Source: Gammaproteobacteria bacterium
Lineage (GTDB): Bacteria > Pseudomonadota > Gammaproteobacteria > UBA5335 > SLRW01
Direction: 5' to 3'
Assembly (NCBI GenBank): GCA_007130745.1
Contig: SLRW01000028.1
Coordinates: 1-34,704 of the forward strand
Length of the DNA stretch: 34,704 bases
The position numbers and the translations under genes are program-made. Shown here one piece after another: positions 16,093 to 24,556 of this stretch. A model generated the notes under the pieces. It made no database searches. It had not been told where the DNA came from and saw only the letters and a list, made by a program, of their open reading frames with translations. The stretch's first letter is position 1. Each line of letters opens with the position of its first letter.

Positions 16093-18192
16093 TCAGGCCT
16101 GGACATAGCGATCCGGATCCTGACCCAGCCAGCGACTGATGATGCGATCGGCCAACTCCGGCGCCTGCATCAGCAAGCGGTCCGCCTCCTGCTGAGCCAG
16201 CGGCAACAAATCCTGGTCACGCAGCAGATCGGCAATGCGCAGACGCTGTTCGCCGGTTTGCCGGGTGCCCAGCAACTCACCCGGACCCCGCAAGGCCAAA
16301 TCACGACGGGCAATCTCAAATCCATCCGTGGTCTCTCGCATGGCCGCCAGGCGTGCCCGCGCCACCTCGGACAGGGGCGCATGATACATCAGCACACACA
16401 CCCCGCCGGCCTCGCCGCGGCCCACACGCCCCCGCAGCTGATGTAACTGCGCCAGCCCCAGGCGTTCGGCATTGTCTATGATCATCAGGCTGGCATTGGG
16501 CACATCCACTCCCACCTCAATCACTGTGGTGGCTACCAGCAGATCCACCTCGCCTCGCTCAAAGGCACTCATGGCAGCGCTCTTGTCGGCTGCCGACAGA
16601 CGGCCATGCACCAGCGCCACCCGCAACTCCGGCAAGGCCTCGGCCAGCGCTGCCGCAGTCTGTTCCGCAGCCTCACACTGCAGTACATCCGATTCCTCCA
16701 CCAGGGTGCACACCCAGTAAGCCTGGGCACCCCCGGCGCAGGCGCCGCGCACCCGCTGAACCACATCCGCCCGCCGGCTGTCGGGCAACACCACTGTGGT
16801 GACCGGCTTGCGCCCCGGCGGCAACTCGTCAATCACCGATACATCCAGGTCAGCACAGGCGGCCATAGCAAGCGTTCGGGGGATAGGGGTAGCCGTCATG
16901 ATCAGTTGATGTGGCAAGCCGCCTTCACTCGCGCCTTTTTCGCGCAGCGCCAGGCGCTGATGCACCCCGAAACGGTGTTGCTCATCCACAATCACCAGCC
17001 CCAATCGAGCAAAACTGACCTGCTGCTCGAACAGGGCATGCGTGCCAATCACCAGATGCGCCGCACCCGAGGCAATGCGCCCAAGCACTGCTTCACGTTC
17101 GCGCGCGCCCTGACGTCCGCTCAGGCGGGTAATTTCGAGCCCGAGAGGTCCAAACCAGCGCGAAAAATTGCGCTGGTGTTGTTCGGCCAGCAGTTCCGTC
17201 GGCGCCATCAGGGCTACCTGAAAGCCGGAGGCCACCGCACGCACGGCCGCCAGCGCCGCCACGGCGGTCTTGCCCGAGCCCACATCGCCCTGCACCAGTC
17301 GCATCATGGGCCGACTGGCCGCCATGTCTGCCTGCAGCTCTGCCAGCACCCGGGCCTGGGCCGACGTCAGTTCAAAACCAAGCTGCTGACGCAGTTGCGC
17401 CTCCAGCCCATCCTCGATGGCCAGCACCGGCGCCCGGTAGCTGCGGGCACGCTGGCGCACCCGCCGCAGACTGAGCTGGTGTGCCACCAGCTCATCCAGC
17501 GCCAGGCGACGCACCGCCGGGTGCGTACCGGCTTCGAGCGCCGCCACATCGGTATCCGGCGCCGGCCGATGCGCCTCAACCAGAGCGGCCTCCAGCGCCG
17601 GCATGGCCTGTTGTCTCAGCACTTCAGCAAGCAAATACTCATCCAGCGCCAGTCGGGGCAACCAGTCCAGCGCCTGCTGACAAAGCTGACGCAGACGGTA
17701 CTGGCTCAGACCTTCGGTGGCCGGATACACCGGCGTCAGTCGATCCTCGGTGCCGTTCCCCTCGCTGTCAGGGTCGACACGGTATTCCGGGTGCACCATC
17801 TCCAGCCCGGTGACACCGGCCCGCACCTCACCATAGCAGCGCAGCCGACGCCCGGCCTGCAGCATACGCACCTGACTCGCGCGGAAGTGGAAAAAGCGCA
17901 GGGTGAGAAAGCCGCTGCCATCACCAATACGTGACAACAGCATGCGCCGCCCGCGGCGCACTTCCTCGGTCAGGGCGATGGTGCCTTCTACAAGTGCATA
18001 CTGGCCCGGTCGCAAGGCGCCCAACGCTACCACCCGGGTACGATCCTGGTAGCGCAGGGGCAAGTGAAACAACAGATCAGCCGGGCTGTTAATCCCCAGC
18101 CGTTCAAGACGCTCCTGCAAGGCAGGACCGACGCCATCCAGGTCGGTCAGCACCGGCGTATTCATTTTTGCAGACCGGTCCCTGGTCTTCAT
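16093..18192 (-). CDS. recG: ATP-dependent DNA helicase RecG
   Basis: A 699-residue RecG that reverses stalled forks and branch-migrates Holliday junctions. The wedge/OB domain occupies about 55-140 (RYQDRTRVVALGALRPG, then FHFRASQVRMLQAGRRL). Walker A GDVGSGKT is at 302-309, the Walker B DEQH box at 403-406, followed by TATPIPRTLAM (motif III), VATTVIEVGVDVPNA (motif V) and QLRGRVGRG (motif VI). Start choice: ATG 18192 is the first start after the ridA stop; ATG 18165 (MNTPVLTDLDGVGP) is equally close to the family start, and a GTG at 18213 would overlap ridA. Neither ATG has a strong ribosome-binding site. The position downstream of spoT-ridA is common in gammaproteobacteria. Confidence 0.95.
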   Translation of the reverse strand: MKTRDRSAKMNTPVLTDLDGVGPALQERLERLGINSPADLLFHLPLRYQDRTRVVALGALRPGQYALVEGTIALTEEVRRGRRMLLSRIGDGSGFLTLRFFHFRASQVRMLQAGRRLRCYGEVRAGVTGLEMVHPEYRVDPDSEGNGTEDRLTPVYPATEGLSQYRLRQLCQQALDWLPRLALDEYLLAEVLRQQAMPALEAALVEAHRPAPDTDVAALEAGTHPAVRRLALDELVAHQLSLRRVRQRARSYRAPVLAIEDGLEAQLRQQLGFELTSAQARVLAELQADMAASRPMMRLVQGDVGSGKTAVAALAAVRAVASGFQVALMAPTELLAEQHQRNFSRWFGPLGLEITRLSGRQGAREREAVLGRIASGAAHLVIGTHALFEQQVSFARLGLVIVDEQHRFGVHQRLALREKGASEGGLPHQLIMTATPIPRTLAMAACADLDVSVIDELPPGRKPVTTVVLPDSRRADVVQRVRGACAGGAQAYWVCTLVEESDVLQCEAAEQTAAALAEALPELRVALVHGRLSAADKSAAMSAFERGEVDLLVATTVIEVGVDVPNASLMIIDNAERLGLAQLHQLRGRVGRGEAGGVCVLMYHAPLSEVARARLAAMRETTDGFEIARRDLALRGPGELLGTRQTGEQRLRIADLLRDQDLLPLAQQEADRLLMQAPELADRIISRWLGQDPDRYVQA

Positions 18193-18199
18193 CAGAGGC

Positions 18200-18589
18200 T
18201 TACCCGCCACCACGGATCAGAATGGCATCCATTTCCACCGTCGCCCCTTTAGGCAGCGCCGCCACACCGATGGCGGCGCGCGCCGGGCGCACCTCGCCAA
18301 AGACCTCTTCCATCACCGCATTGACGCGGGCGAAATCACCCAGGTCCACCAGATAGATGTTGAGCTTGACGATGTCGATCAGACGGGCGCCGGCCGCCTC
18401 CGCCACGGCAGCCAGATTATCAAACACCCGCCGGGCCTGATCCTCGACCGGCCCGTCGACCAGCTCCATACTCTGCGGGTCGAGCGGAATCTGGCCCGAC
18501 ATATACACCGTATCGCCCACAGCCACCGCCTGGGCGTAAGGCCCGATAGCACATGGCGCATCATCGGAGTGAATAATCTCTCGCGACAT
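18200..18589 (-). CDS. ridA: RidA-family enamine/imine deaminase
   Basis: A 129-residue RidA (YjgF) protein that hydrolyses reactive 2-aminoacrylate and related enamines released by PLP enzymes. It is a trimer in known cases. IGPYAQAVAVGDTVYMSGQIPLDP (residues 15-38), the conserved Arg in RPARAAIGVAALPKGATVEMD, and the C-terminal EMDAILI strand are family hallmarks. The Arg/Glu set typical of the active RidA subgroup is present. It lies between spoT and recG on the same strand with a small gap on each side, as in many gammaproteobacteria. Confidence 0.92.
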   Translation of the reverse strand: MSREIIHSDDAPCAIGPYAQAVAVGDTVYMSGQIPLDPQSMELVDGPVEDQARRVFDNLAAVAEAAGARLIDIVKLNIYLVDLGDFARVNAVMEEVFGEVRPARAAIGVAALPKGATVEMDAILIRGGG

Positions 18590-18668
18590 CTGTTAAGTCT
18601 CCCGATTGAAGCCAAAGCGATCCCGGCTTGTGCCGGATAACCTGACAAGCCAAGGCTGCCCGTACTGT

Positions 18669-20834
18669 TCAGGAACGGGCTCGAGTCACCCGGATAACGG
18701 GCCGCATGGCGTGCATGCGACGCATGATGCGGGCAAGGTGACGACGATCCCGAACCATAATCACAAAACTCAGCACCGAGGTACTGCCGTAGCGATCCTC
18801 GGCCTCTACATGCTCGATATTGGCCTCCAGGCGCGAAATCTCCGCCGCCAGCGTGGCCAGCACTCCGCGTTCGTTAGCCACCTCCAGACGAATTTCGACC
18901 GGGAACTCGCGCTGCACGCTGTCCGCCCACTGCACATCAATCCACTTGTCCGGATGTTTGCGGAAACCCGCCAGATTGCGGCAGTTGGCCGTATGCACGA
19001 CGATGCCACGACCAACGCTGAGATAACCCAGGATAGGGTCTCCCGGAATTGGCCGACAACAACGAGCAAAATTCAGCACCATGCCCTCGGTACCACGAAT
19101 GGCCAATGGTTGACGGTCGCGGTCCGCGGACGTTTCATTATCAGCGCCAGGCACCAGTCGCCTGGCCACCAGCGGCGCCATCAACTCACCCAGGCCGACT
19201 TTCTGCCACAGATCGTCAAGGCTCGCGCAATCCAGCTCCTCCAGCAAGCGGTCACGGCGCTCGGCATCAATGTCATCTACTTTCATGCTGAATGCGGTGA
19301 GCGCGGTCTCCACCAGTCGGCGCCCCAGTGCCTGAGCCTCGTGGTCGTGCAGATTCTTGAGGTAATGACGAATATTGGCACGACTGCGGGCGGTAACCAC
19401 AAAATTCAGCCAGCCCGGGTTGGGTTTGGCCGAAGACGCGGTGATTACTTCCACGGTCTGGCCGTTGGCAAGCTGAGTGCTCAGGGGCACCAGTCGCCGA
19501 TCCACCTTGACCGCCACGCAGGTATTGCCCACATCGGTATGCACCGCATAGGCGAAATCCACCGCCGTGGCCCCGCGCGGCAAGCGTTTGATGGCACCAT
19601 CGGGGGTAAATACGTAGATTTCATCGGGGAACAGGTCAACCTTTACGTTTTCCAGAAACTCCAGCGAATTGCCGGCGCGTTTCTGCATTTCAAGGATGTT
19701 CTGCAGCCACTCCCGCGCGCGTGCGTGCGGGGTGCCGCCCTGTTCCCCTTCCTTGTATTTCCAGTGCGCGGCCACCCCCGCCTCGGCCAGCAAATCCATT
19801 TCATGGGTGCGTATCTGCACCTCGATCGGGACCCCGTGCGGACCAAACAGCACGGTATGCAGCGACTGGTAGCCATTAGCCTTGGGAATGGCGATGTAGT
19901 CCTTGAAGCGGCCGGGCACCGGCTTGTAGACGTTGTGCACTACGCCCAGGGTGCGATAGCAGGCATCCACCCGATCCACCATGATTCTGAAGGCGTAAAC
20001 ATCAAACACTTCCGAAAAGGACAGCTCCTTGTTACGCATCTTCTGGTAGAGGCTGTAGAGGTGTTTTTCCCGGCCCACCACGGTGGCCTCGATCCCTTCG
20101 TGCGCCAGCGCCTCACTCAACGCCTGGTGGATCTGGCCGATAATCTCGCGCCGATTACCGCGAGCCCGGCGCAGCGAGTCGGCGAGCACCCGGAAACGCA
20201 CTGGATACAAAGCAGCAAAAGCAAGATCTTCCAGCTCCACCAGCAAGCGGTTCATGCCCAGACGATGGGCAATAGGGGCATAGATATCGAGGGTTTCGCG
20301 AGCGATACGCCGGCGCTTTTCGGCCCGCATCACACCCAGCGTGCGCATGTTATGCAAACGATCGGCCAGCTTGATGAGGATCACCCGGATATCCTCAACC
20401 ATTGCCAGCATCATCTTGCGGAAACTTTCGGCCTGGGCCTCGGCCTTGGACTTGGCATTGATCTGGGTGAGCTTGCTGACCCCGTCTACCAACAACGCCA
20501 CCTCATCGCCAAAGGCCTCGGCGATCTGCTCCTTGGCAGTGGGGGTGTCTTCTATGACGTCATGCAACAACGCGGCGACGATAGTGTCGCGATCCAGACG
20601 CATACCGGCGAGGATGCGGGCGACGGCCACGGGATGAAAAATATAGGGTTCGCCGGACATGCGGCGCTGGCCTTCGTGAGCCGAAGCGCCGAATTCATAG
20701 GCACGGCGCACGTCGTCAACCTGGGTCGGCGACATATACTCGCCCAGCAGGGCCAGCAACTCTTCCGGTCCGTTTTCGGGCTCCCGTCGACTCAGCTGGT
20801 CGTGCAGGGTCTCGGTGGCCAGTGTGGATGCCAT
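18669..20834 (-). CDS. spoT: Bifunctional (p)ppGpp synthetase/hydrolase SpoT
   Basis: A 721-residue RelA/SpoT homologue controlling the stringent response. The hydrolase HD domain looks intact: H53, H67 in FHPVAVA, H91-D92 in LLHDVIEDT, and KLADRLHNMRTL (155-166). The synthetase domain (about 235-345) has GREKHLYSLYQKM and RFKDYIAIPKANGYQS. RFKD (309-312) is the RxKD signature of bifunctional enzymes, not the ExDD of RelA. A TGS domain (VFTPDGAIKRLPRGATAVD) and a C-terminal ACT domain follow. ATG 20834 fits the family start; the frame is open upstream within rpoZ but is not family-like. It is downstream of gmk and rpoZ, as in E. coli. Confidence 0.95.
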   Translation of the reverse strand: MASTLATETLHDQLSRREPENGPEELLALLGEYMSPTQVDDVRRAYEFGASAHEGQRRMSGEPYIFHPVAVARILAGMRLDRDTIVAALLHDVIEDTPTAKEQIAEAFGDEVALLVDGVSKLTQINAKSKAEAQAESFRKMMLAMVEDIRVILIKLADRLHNMRTLGVMRAEKRRRIARETLDIYAPIAHRLGMNRLLVELEDLAFAALYPVRFRVLADSLRRARGNRREIIGQIHQALSEALAHEGIEATVVGREKHLYSLYQKMRNKELSFSEVFDVYAFRIMVDRVDACYRTLGVVHNVYKPVPGRFKDYIAIPKANGYQSLHTVLFGPHGVPIEVQIRTHEMDLLAEAGVAAHWKYKEGEQGGTPHARAREWLQNILEMQKRAGNSLEFLENVKVDLFPDEIYVFTPDGAIKRLPRGATAVDFAYAVHTDVGNTCVAVKVDRRLVPLSTQLANGQTVEVITASSAKPNPGWLNFVVTARSRANIRHYLKNLHDHEAQALGRRLVETALTAFSMKVDDIDAERRDRLLEELDCASLDDLWQKVGLGELMAPLVARRLVPGADNETSADRDRQPLAIRGTEGMVLNFARCCRPIPGDPILGYLSVGRGIVVHTANCRNLAGFRKHPDKWIDVQWADSVQREFPVEIRLEVANERGVLATLAAEISRLEANIEHVEAEDRYGSTSVLSFVIMVRDRRHLARIMRRMHAMRPVIRVTRARS

Positions 20835-20907
20835 TTTACTGCCTGCACTCCCGGCCTGTACGGGCCTGGTTCCAACCCCCCGACGGGGCGCCCGGGGCGT
20901 GGCGGAT

Positions 20908-21342
20908 TCAGCTGCTCTTTTCCTCCGCATCGTCTTCATCCGCGGCCGCTTTATCGGCGGCAGCTGCAGGAGCCTCCTGCGGGACGGCGGCCGTCTCGCT
21001 GTCAGCCTCAGCCGCCTTTGCGGCCGTGGCTTCGGTCGGCACAGCAGCTTCATTTTCGGCCTGACCGGCGACTTCGGGTTGCGTCTCGAAATGACGCTCA
21101 CGCATGGCGGCTTCCTCAGCAGCATGGATAGCCTCGGCCTGTTCAATCTCGTCCAGCACGCTGGCATCCACATGGCCGCCGGCAATCTCCCGCAGCGCCA
21201 TCACCGTGGGCTTGTCATTTCCCCACTCAAGATGCGCTTCGTGCCCGCGTGCCAACTGACGGGCACGGCGACTGGCCACCAGCACCAGTTCAAAGCGGTT
21301 TTTCATTGAAGCGAGGCAATCTTCTACGGTAACGCGTGCCAT
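20908..21342 (-). CDS. rpoZ: RNA polymerase omega subunit with long acidic tail
   Basis: A 144-residue omega subunit. Residues 1-70 match the family (MARVTVEDCLASMKNRFELV, SRRARQLARG, NDKPTVMALREIAGG) and help RNA polymerase assembly. Beyond about residue 75 it extends more than 50 residues past E. coli omega (about 91 residues) with an Ala/Glu-rich acidic stretch ending DEDDAEEKSS. The tail is low-complexity and probably disordered. GGAG lies 11 bases before the ATG. The 152-bp gap to gmk contains TTGCACACGTGCAA (21427-21440, near-palindrome) and a small stem GCCAC/GTGGC (21455-21469). A separate promoter for rpoZ-spoT is likely but not clearly seen. Confidence 0.93.
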   Translation of the reverse strand: MARVTVEDCLASMKNRFELVLVASRRARQLARGHEAHLEWGNDKPTVMALREIAGGHVDASVLDEIEQAEAIHAAEEAAMRERHFETQPEVAGQAENEAAVPTEATAAKAAEADSETAAVPQEAPAAAADKAAADEDDAEEKSS

Positions 21343-21494
21343 TTTGCGGAAACTCCTGATTCAGCGATTTAACTTACCCCTGTCATGGTAACCCAGACAA
21401 GTGAATAAAGCAGCCTTCTGATGCACTTGCACACGTGCAACCGGGACATTGTGAGCCACTTTATGTGGCAACACGCGTCTGGCGCCGGGGCTAA

Positions 21495-22169
21495 TCAGCG
21501 CCCGCTCAGAATATCCGGCCCGAAAGGCTGACTGACACCCAGATCCGCAAGCAACGCGGCATGCCGGGCGGCCTGGGCCGCACTGCGCAGCCGTCGGCCT
21601 CGCACCAGCGCCGCCAGATCATCCAGTGCCTGATCAAAATCGTCGTTGACGATGACATATTCAAATTCCTGCCAGTGCGACATTTCGGCCTCGGCCTCGG
21701 CCAGTCGCTGGCGGATCACCTCGACGCTGTCCTTGCCGCGGCCATGCAGCCGTCGCTCCAGCGCCTCGCGGGAGGGCGGCAGGATAAAAATACTTACACT
21801 CTCGGGCATATGCCGGCGCACCTGGCCGGCCCCCTGCCAGTCGATTTCAAGGATCACATCCTGCCCGACCTGCAGCCGTTGCTCGACCTCATCCCGACTG
21901 GTGCCATAGTAATTACCGAACACCTCCGCATGTTCCAGGAACTCACCGGCGGCCACCCGCTGCTCAAAGCCGGCGTGATCCACAAAGTGATAATCCACGC
22001 CGTCACGCTCTCCTTCGCGTCTTGGCCGGGTGGTGCAGGAGACTGAAAACTGAAGATTGCTGCAGCGCTCCAGCAAGGCCCGGACCAGACTGGTCTTGCC
22101 AGCGCCGGAAGGCGCCGAGATCACAAACAGCGAACCCCGCACCGCTTCCCCCGCCACCTTATTCGACAT
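21495..22169 (-). CDS. gmk: Guanylate kinase
   Basis: A 224-residue guanylate kinase converting GMP to GDP. The P-loop is ISAPSGAGKTSLV (about 18-30). The GMP-binding region includes SCTTRPRREGERDGVDYHFV and EFLEHAEVFGNYYGTS, and the lid includes HGRGKDSVEVIRQRL. The C-terminus carries about 15 residues more than E. coli Gmk. Its ATG lies inside the end of yicC (11-bp overlap), so the two are translationally coupled. With rpoZ and spoT downstream, this is the usual guanine-nucleotide/stringent-response cluster. Confidence 0.95.
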   Translation of the reverse strand: MSNKVAGEAVRGSLFVISAPSGAGKTSLVRALLERCSNLQFSVSCTTRPRREGERDGVDYHFVDHAGFEQRVAAGEFLEHAEVFGNYYGTSRDEVEQRLQVGQDVILEIDWQGAGQVRRHMPESVSIFILPPSREALERRLHGRGKDSVEVIRQRLAEAEAEMSHWQEFEYVIVNDDFDQALDDLAALVRGRRLRSAAQAARHAALLADLGVSQPFGPDILSGR

Positions 22170-23028
22170 TCTGCACCTGTTCCCGCATCTGTTCTATCAA
22201 CACTTTCAGCTCCACTGCCGCACTGGTCATGGCCGTATCCTGGGACTTTGATGACAGGGTATTGGCCTCACGGTTGAATTCCTGGAGCAGGAAATCCAGC
22301 CGCCGCCCCACGGCCTCATCGCGGCCCAGCGCCTGCCTGAATTCGGTCACGTGACTATCCAGACGGTCCAGCTCCTCGGCCACATCCAGCTTCTGGGCAA
22401 GCAATACCAGCTCCTGCTCCAGACGGTCATTCTCCGGCGCGGCCTGCAGCTCATCCAAACGCGCCTGCAAGCGGGTACGCTGGTTCTCCAGCACTTCCGG
22501 CAAGCGCTGGCGCACCCCGGCAACCCGCTGCGCTATCGCCCCCAGCCGTTCTTCAAGCATGGCATGGATGCGTGCGCCCTCATCGGCCCGGGTCGCCGTC
22601 AGGGCCGCCAGAGCTTCATCCAGCGCCTCGGTGGCTGCCGCTTGCACCGCAGTCAGGTCCGTTTGTGGCTCACGCACCACCCCCGGCCAACGCAACACCT
22701 CCAGCGGGCTCACGGGTGCCGCCTGCGTCAACTGCTCGCCGACCTCCCGGCTCAAATCTACAAGCGCTGCCAGCGCCTGGTGATCAACTTCCAGCGCACC
22801 GGCATGGGCAGCCGGCGGCGCCAGTCGCAGCTGGACGTCGAGCTTGCCCCGACGCAAGCCGGCGCCGGCCATACGCTGGCGCAGCGCGGCTTCATGCGCA
22901 CGTAATTCCTCTGGCAAGCGCAGACTGATATCCAGATACCGGTGGTTGACCGAACGCAACTCCCAGTGCAGCGCGCCCCAGTCGCCCTGCCGCTCGACCC
23001 GGGCAAAACCGGTCATGCTGCGAATCAT
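22159..23028 (-). CDS. yicC: YicC-family endoribonuclease
   Basis: A 289-residue YicC protein. The start MIRSMTGFARVE, the block ELRSVNHRYLDISLRLPEEL (27-46) and the C-terminal DFLLQEFNREANTLSSKSQD are family signatures. E. coli YicC has been shown to be an endoribonuclease, so that role is by homology. The middle third is Ala/Gln/Leu-rich and helical. AGGGGGAAGG precedes the ATG. It is the first gene of the minus-strand run that ends with ubiA, and is divergent from rph, the same pairing as in E. coli. Confidence 0.93.
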   Translation of the reverse strand: MIRSMTGFARVERQGDWGALHWELRSVNHRYLDISLRLPEELRAHEAALRQRMAGAGLRRGKLDVQLRLAPPAAHAGALEVDHQALAALVDLSREVGEQLTQAAPVSPLEVLRWPGVVREPQTDLTAVQAAATEALDEALAALTATRADEGARIHAMLEERLGAIAQRVAGVRQRLPEVLENQRTRLQARLDELQAAPENDRLEQELVLLAQKLDVAEELDRLDSHVTEFRQALGRDEAVGRRLDFLLQEFNREANTLSSKSQDTAMTSAAVELKVLIEQMREQVQNVE

Positions 23029-23101
23029 GCCTTCCCCCTGCCATACTCCAGAGCGCAGATGGTACGTCGAAATGCACCACCACTGGAAGCCGGGGCAGGA
23101 C

Positions 23102-23110
23102 TGGTATACT
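23102..23110 (+). promoter_or_regulatory. Extended -10 promoter for rph
   Basis: TGGTATACT is a TGn-extended -10 element (TATACT at 23105-23110) about 75 bases before the rph start, in the divergent yicC/rph gap. The -35 region upstream is poor, which is tolerated with an extended -10. Confidence 0.5.
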
Positions 23111-23188
23111 GCCGCGCATCCAGGGAAACACTGACGAGACGACGAACAGATCAGCGTTTCCCTTCATTCCCTGCAACCGGAGTATTTC

Positions 23189-23917
23189 ATGCGACCCAGT
23201 GGCCGTACACCTGATCAACTGCGCTCCATCGATCTTCAGCGCCATTACACACGACATGCCGAAGGTTCGGTCTTGTGCAGCTTTGGTAACACCCGGGTGT
23301 TGTGCACCGCCAGCGTCAGCGAGCGTGTCCCCGCTTTCCTGCGCGGCAAGAGCTCGGGCTGGGTCACGGCAGAATACGGCATGCTGCCCCGCTCCACGCA
23401 TACCCGCATGGACCGCGAAGCCAGCCGCGGCAAACAGGGTGGGCGCACACTTGAAATCCAGCGGCTGATCGGCCGTTCCCTACGCGCGGTCACCGATCTG
23501 GAAGCGCTGGGTGAACGCACCATCACCCTGGATTGTGATGTGATCCAGGCCGATGGCGGCACCCGCACAGCCGCAATTACCGGCGCCTGGGTGGCGCTGG
23601 CCGACGCCGTGCAAGCCCTGCTCAAGGCCGGCGATATCAAACGCTCTCCACTGCACAGCCAGGTGGCCGCAGTCTCTGTGGGGGTCTACCAGGGCGAACC
23701 GGTGCTGGATCTGGATTACGCCGAAGACTCCGAGGCCGAAACCGACATGAATGTGGTGATGAAAGAAGCCGGCGGCTTTGTGGAAGTCCAGGGGACCGCC
23801 GAAGGCCACGCCTTCCGCCGCGACGAACTCGACCACATGCTGGATCTGGCGCATCAGGGGATTGAGCAGTTGATGGTTCATCAGAGCAACGCCCTGGACG
23901 CGGGCAACGGCACATGA
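23189..23917 (+). CDS. rph: Ribonuclease PH
   Basis: A 242-residue phosphorolytic 3'-5' exoribonuclease that trims tRNA 3' ends. The phosphate-binding R86 lies in KQGGRTLEIQRLIGRSLRA and GGTR is at 123-126. The metal-binding aspartates are D180 and D186 (DYAEDSEAETDMNVVM). It appears full-length and intact at the C-terminus, unlike the frameshifted E. coli K-12 gene. CGGAG lies before the ATG. It overlaps rdgB by four bases (ATGA), so the two are coupled. Confidence 0.96.
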   Translation: MRPSGRTPDQLRSIDLQRHYTRHAEGSVLCSFGNTRVLCTASVSERVPAFLRGKSSGWVTAEYGMLPRSTHTRMDREASRGKQGGRTLEIQRLIGRSLRAVTDLEALGERTITLDCDVIQADGGTRTAAITGAWVALADAVQALLKAGDIKRSPLHSQVAAVSVGVYQGEPVLDLDYAEDSEAETDMNVVMKEAGGFVEVQGTAEGHAFRRDELDHMLDLAHQGIEQLMVHQSNALDAGNGT

Positions 23918-24534
23918 TCGAGCATCAGCCCCAGCGCGTGGTCGTCGCCACCGGCAATGCCGGCAAGTTGCGCGAGCTGCGGGCATGCCTGGTGGATCTG
24001 CCACTGACTCTGGTGCCCCAGGGCGAACTGGATGTGCCCGCCGCCGTCGAAGACGGTCTCACTTTTGTTGAAAACGCCCTGATCAAGGCCCGCCATGCCG
24101 CGCGCCTCACCGGCCTGCCCGCCCTGGCTGATGATTCAGGCATTGAAGTGCCGGCCCTGGACGGGGCACCGGGAATTTATTCAGCGCGCTATGCTGGCGA
24201 AGGGGCATCCGATCGCGACAATATCCTGAAACTGCTGGCTGCCATGCAGGGCCTGCAAAGCCCGCAGCGAGGCGCGCGCTTTCGTTGTGTCATTGTTTTC
24301 ATGCGCCACGCCGAAGACCCGGTACCGCTGATCTGTGAGGGCGCCTGGGAGGGTTGTATCACGGACACACCGGGCGGCGAAGGCGGTTTCGGCTATGATC
24401 CGGTATTCCGCGTGACTGGCGATGGCCGCACGGCCGCCGAACTGGCTGCCGAAGAAAAGAACCGCCTGAGCCATCGCGCGATGGCACTACAGCACCTCCG
24501 CCGGCGCTTGCAACCTGAAGTCAACGCTGATTAA
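23914..24534 (+). CDS. rdgB: dITP/XTP pyrophosphatase
   Basis: A 206-residue Ham1/RdgB house-cleaning pyrophosphatase removing non-canonical purine triphosphates (dITP, XTP). TGNAGK (13-18), the EDGLTFVENALIKAR block with E54/N55, LADDSGIEVPALDGAPGIYSAR (71-92) and EGGFGYDPVF near the C-terminus are diagnostic. The gene order rph-rdgB-hemW is common in gammaproteobacteria; here a minus-strand gene has come between rdgB and hemW. Confidence 0.95.
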   Translation: MIEHQPQRVVVATGNAGKLRELRACLVDLPLTLVPQGELDVPAAVEDGLTFVENALIKARHAARLTGLPALADDSGIEVPALDGAPGIYSARYAGEGASDRDNILKLLAAMQGLQSPQRGARFRCVIVFMRHAEDPVPLICEGAWEGCITDTPGGEGGFGYDPVFRVTGDGRTAAELAAEEKNRLSHRAMALQHLRRRLQPEVNAD

Positions 24535-24556
24535 TTCGTCGCGCCAGGCGCTGGCC

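Noticed and set aside
16606..17934. 442-codon open frame opposite recG
   Set aside because: Antisense shadow of RecG, with His/Gln-rich composition and no recognisable domain.
18606..21131. 841-codon open frame opposite spoT
   Set aside because: It is antisense to a gene with clear catalytic motifs; its translation is His/Gln/Arg-rich with no domain. GC-rich codon bias opens such mirror frames.
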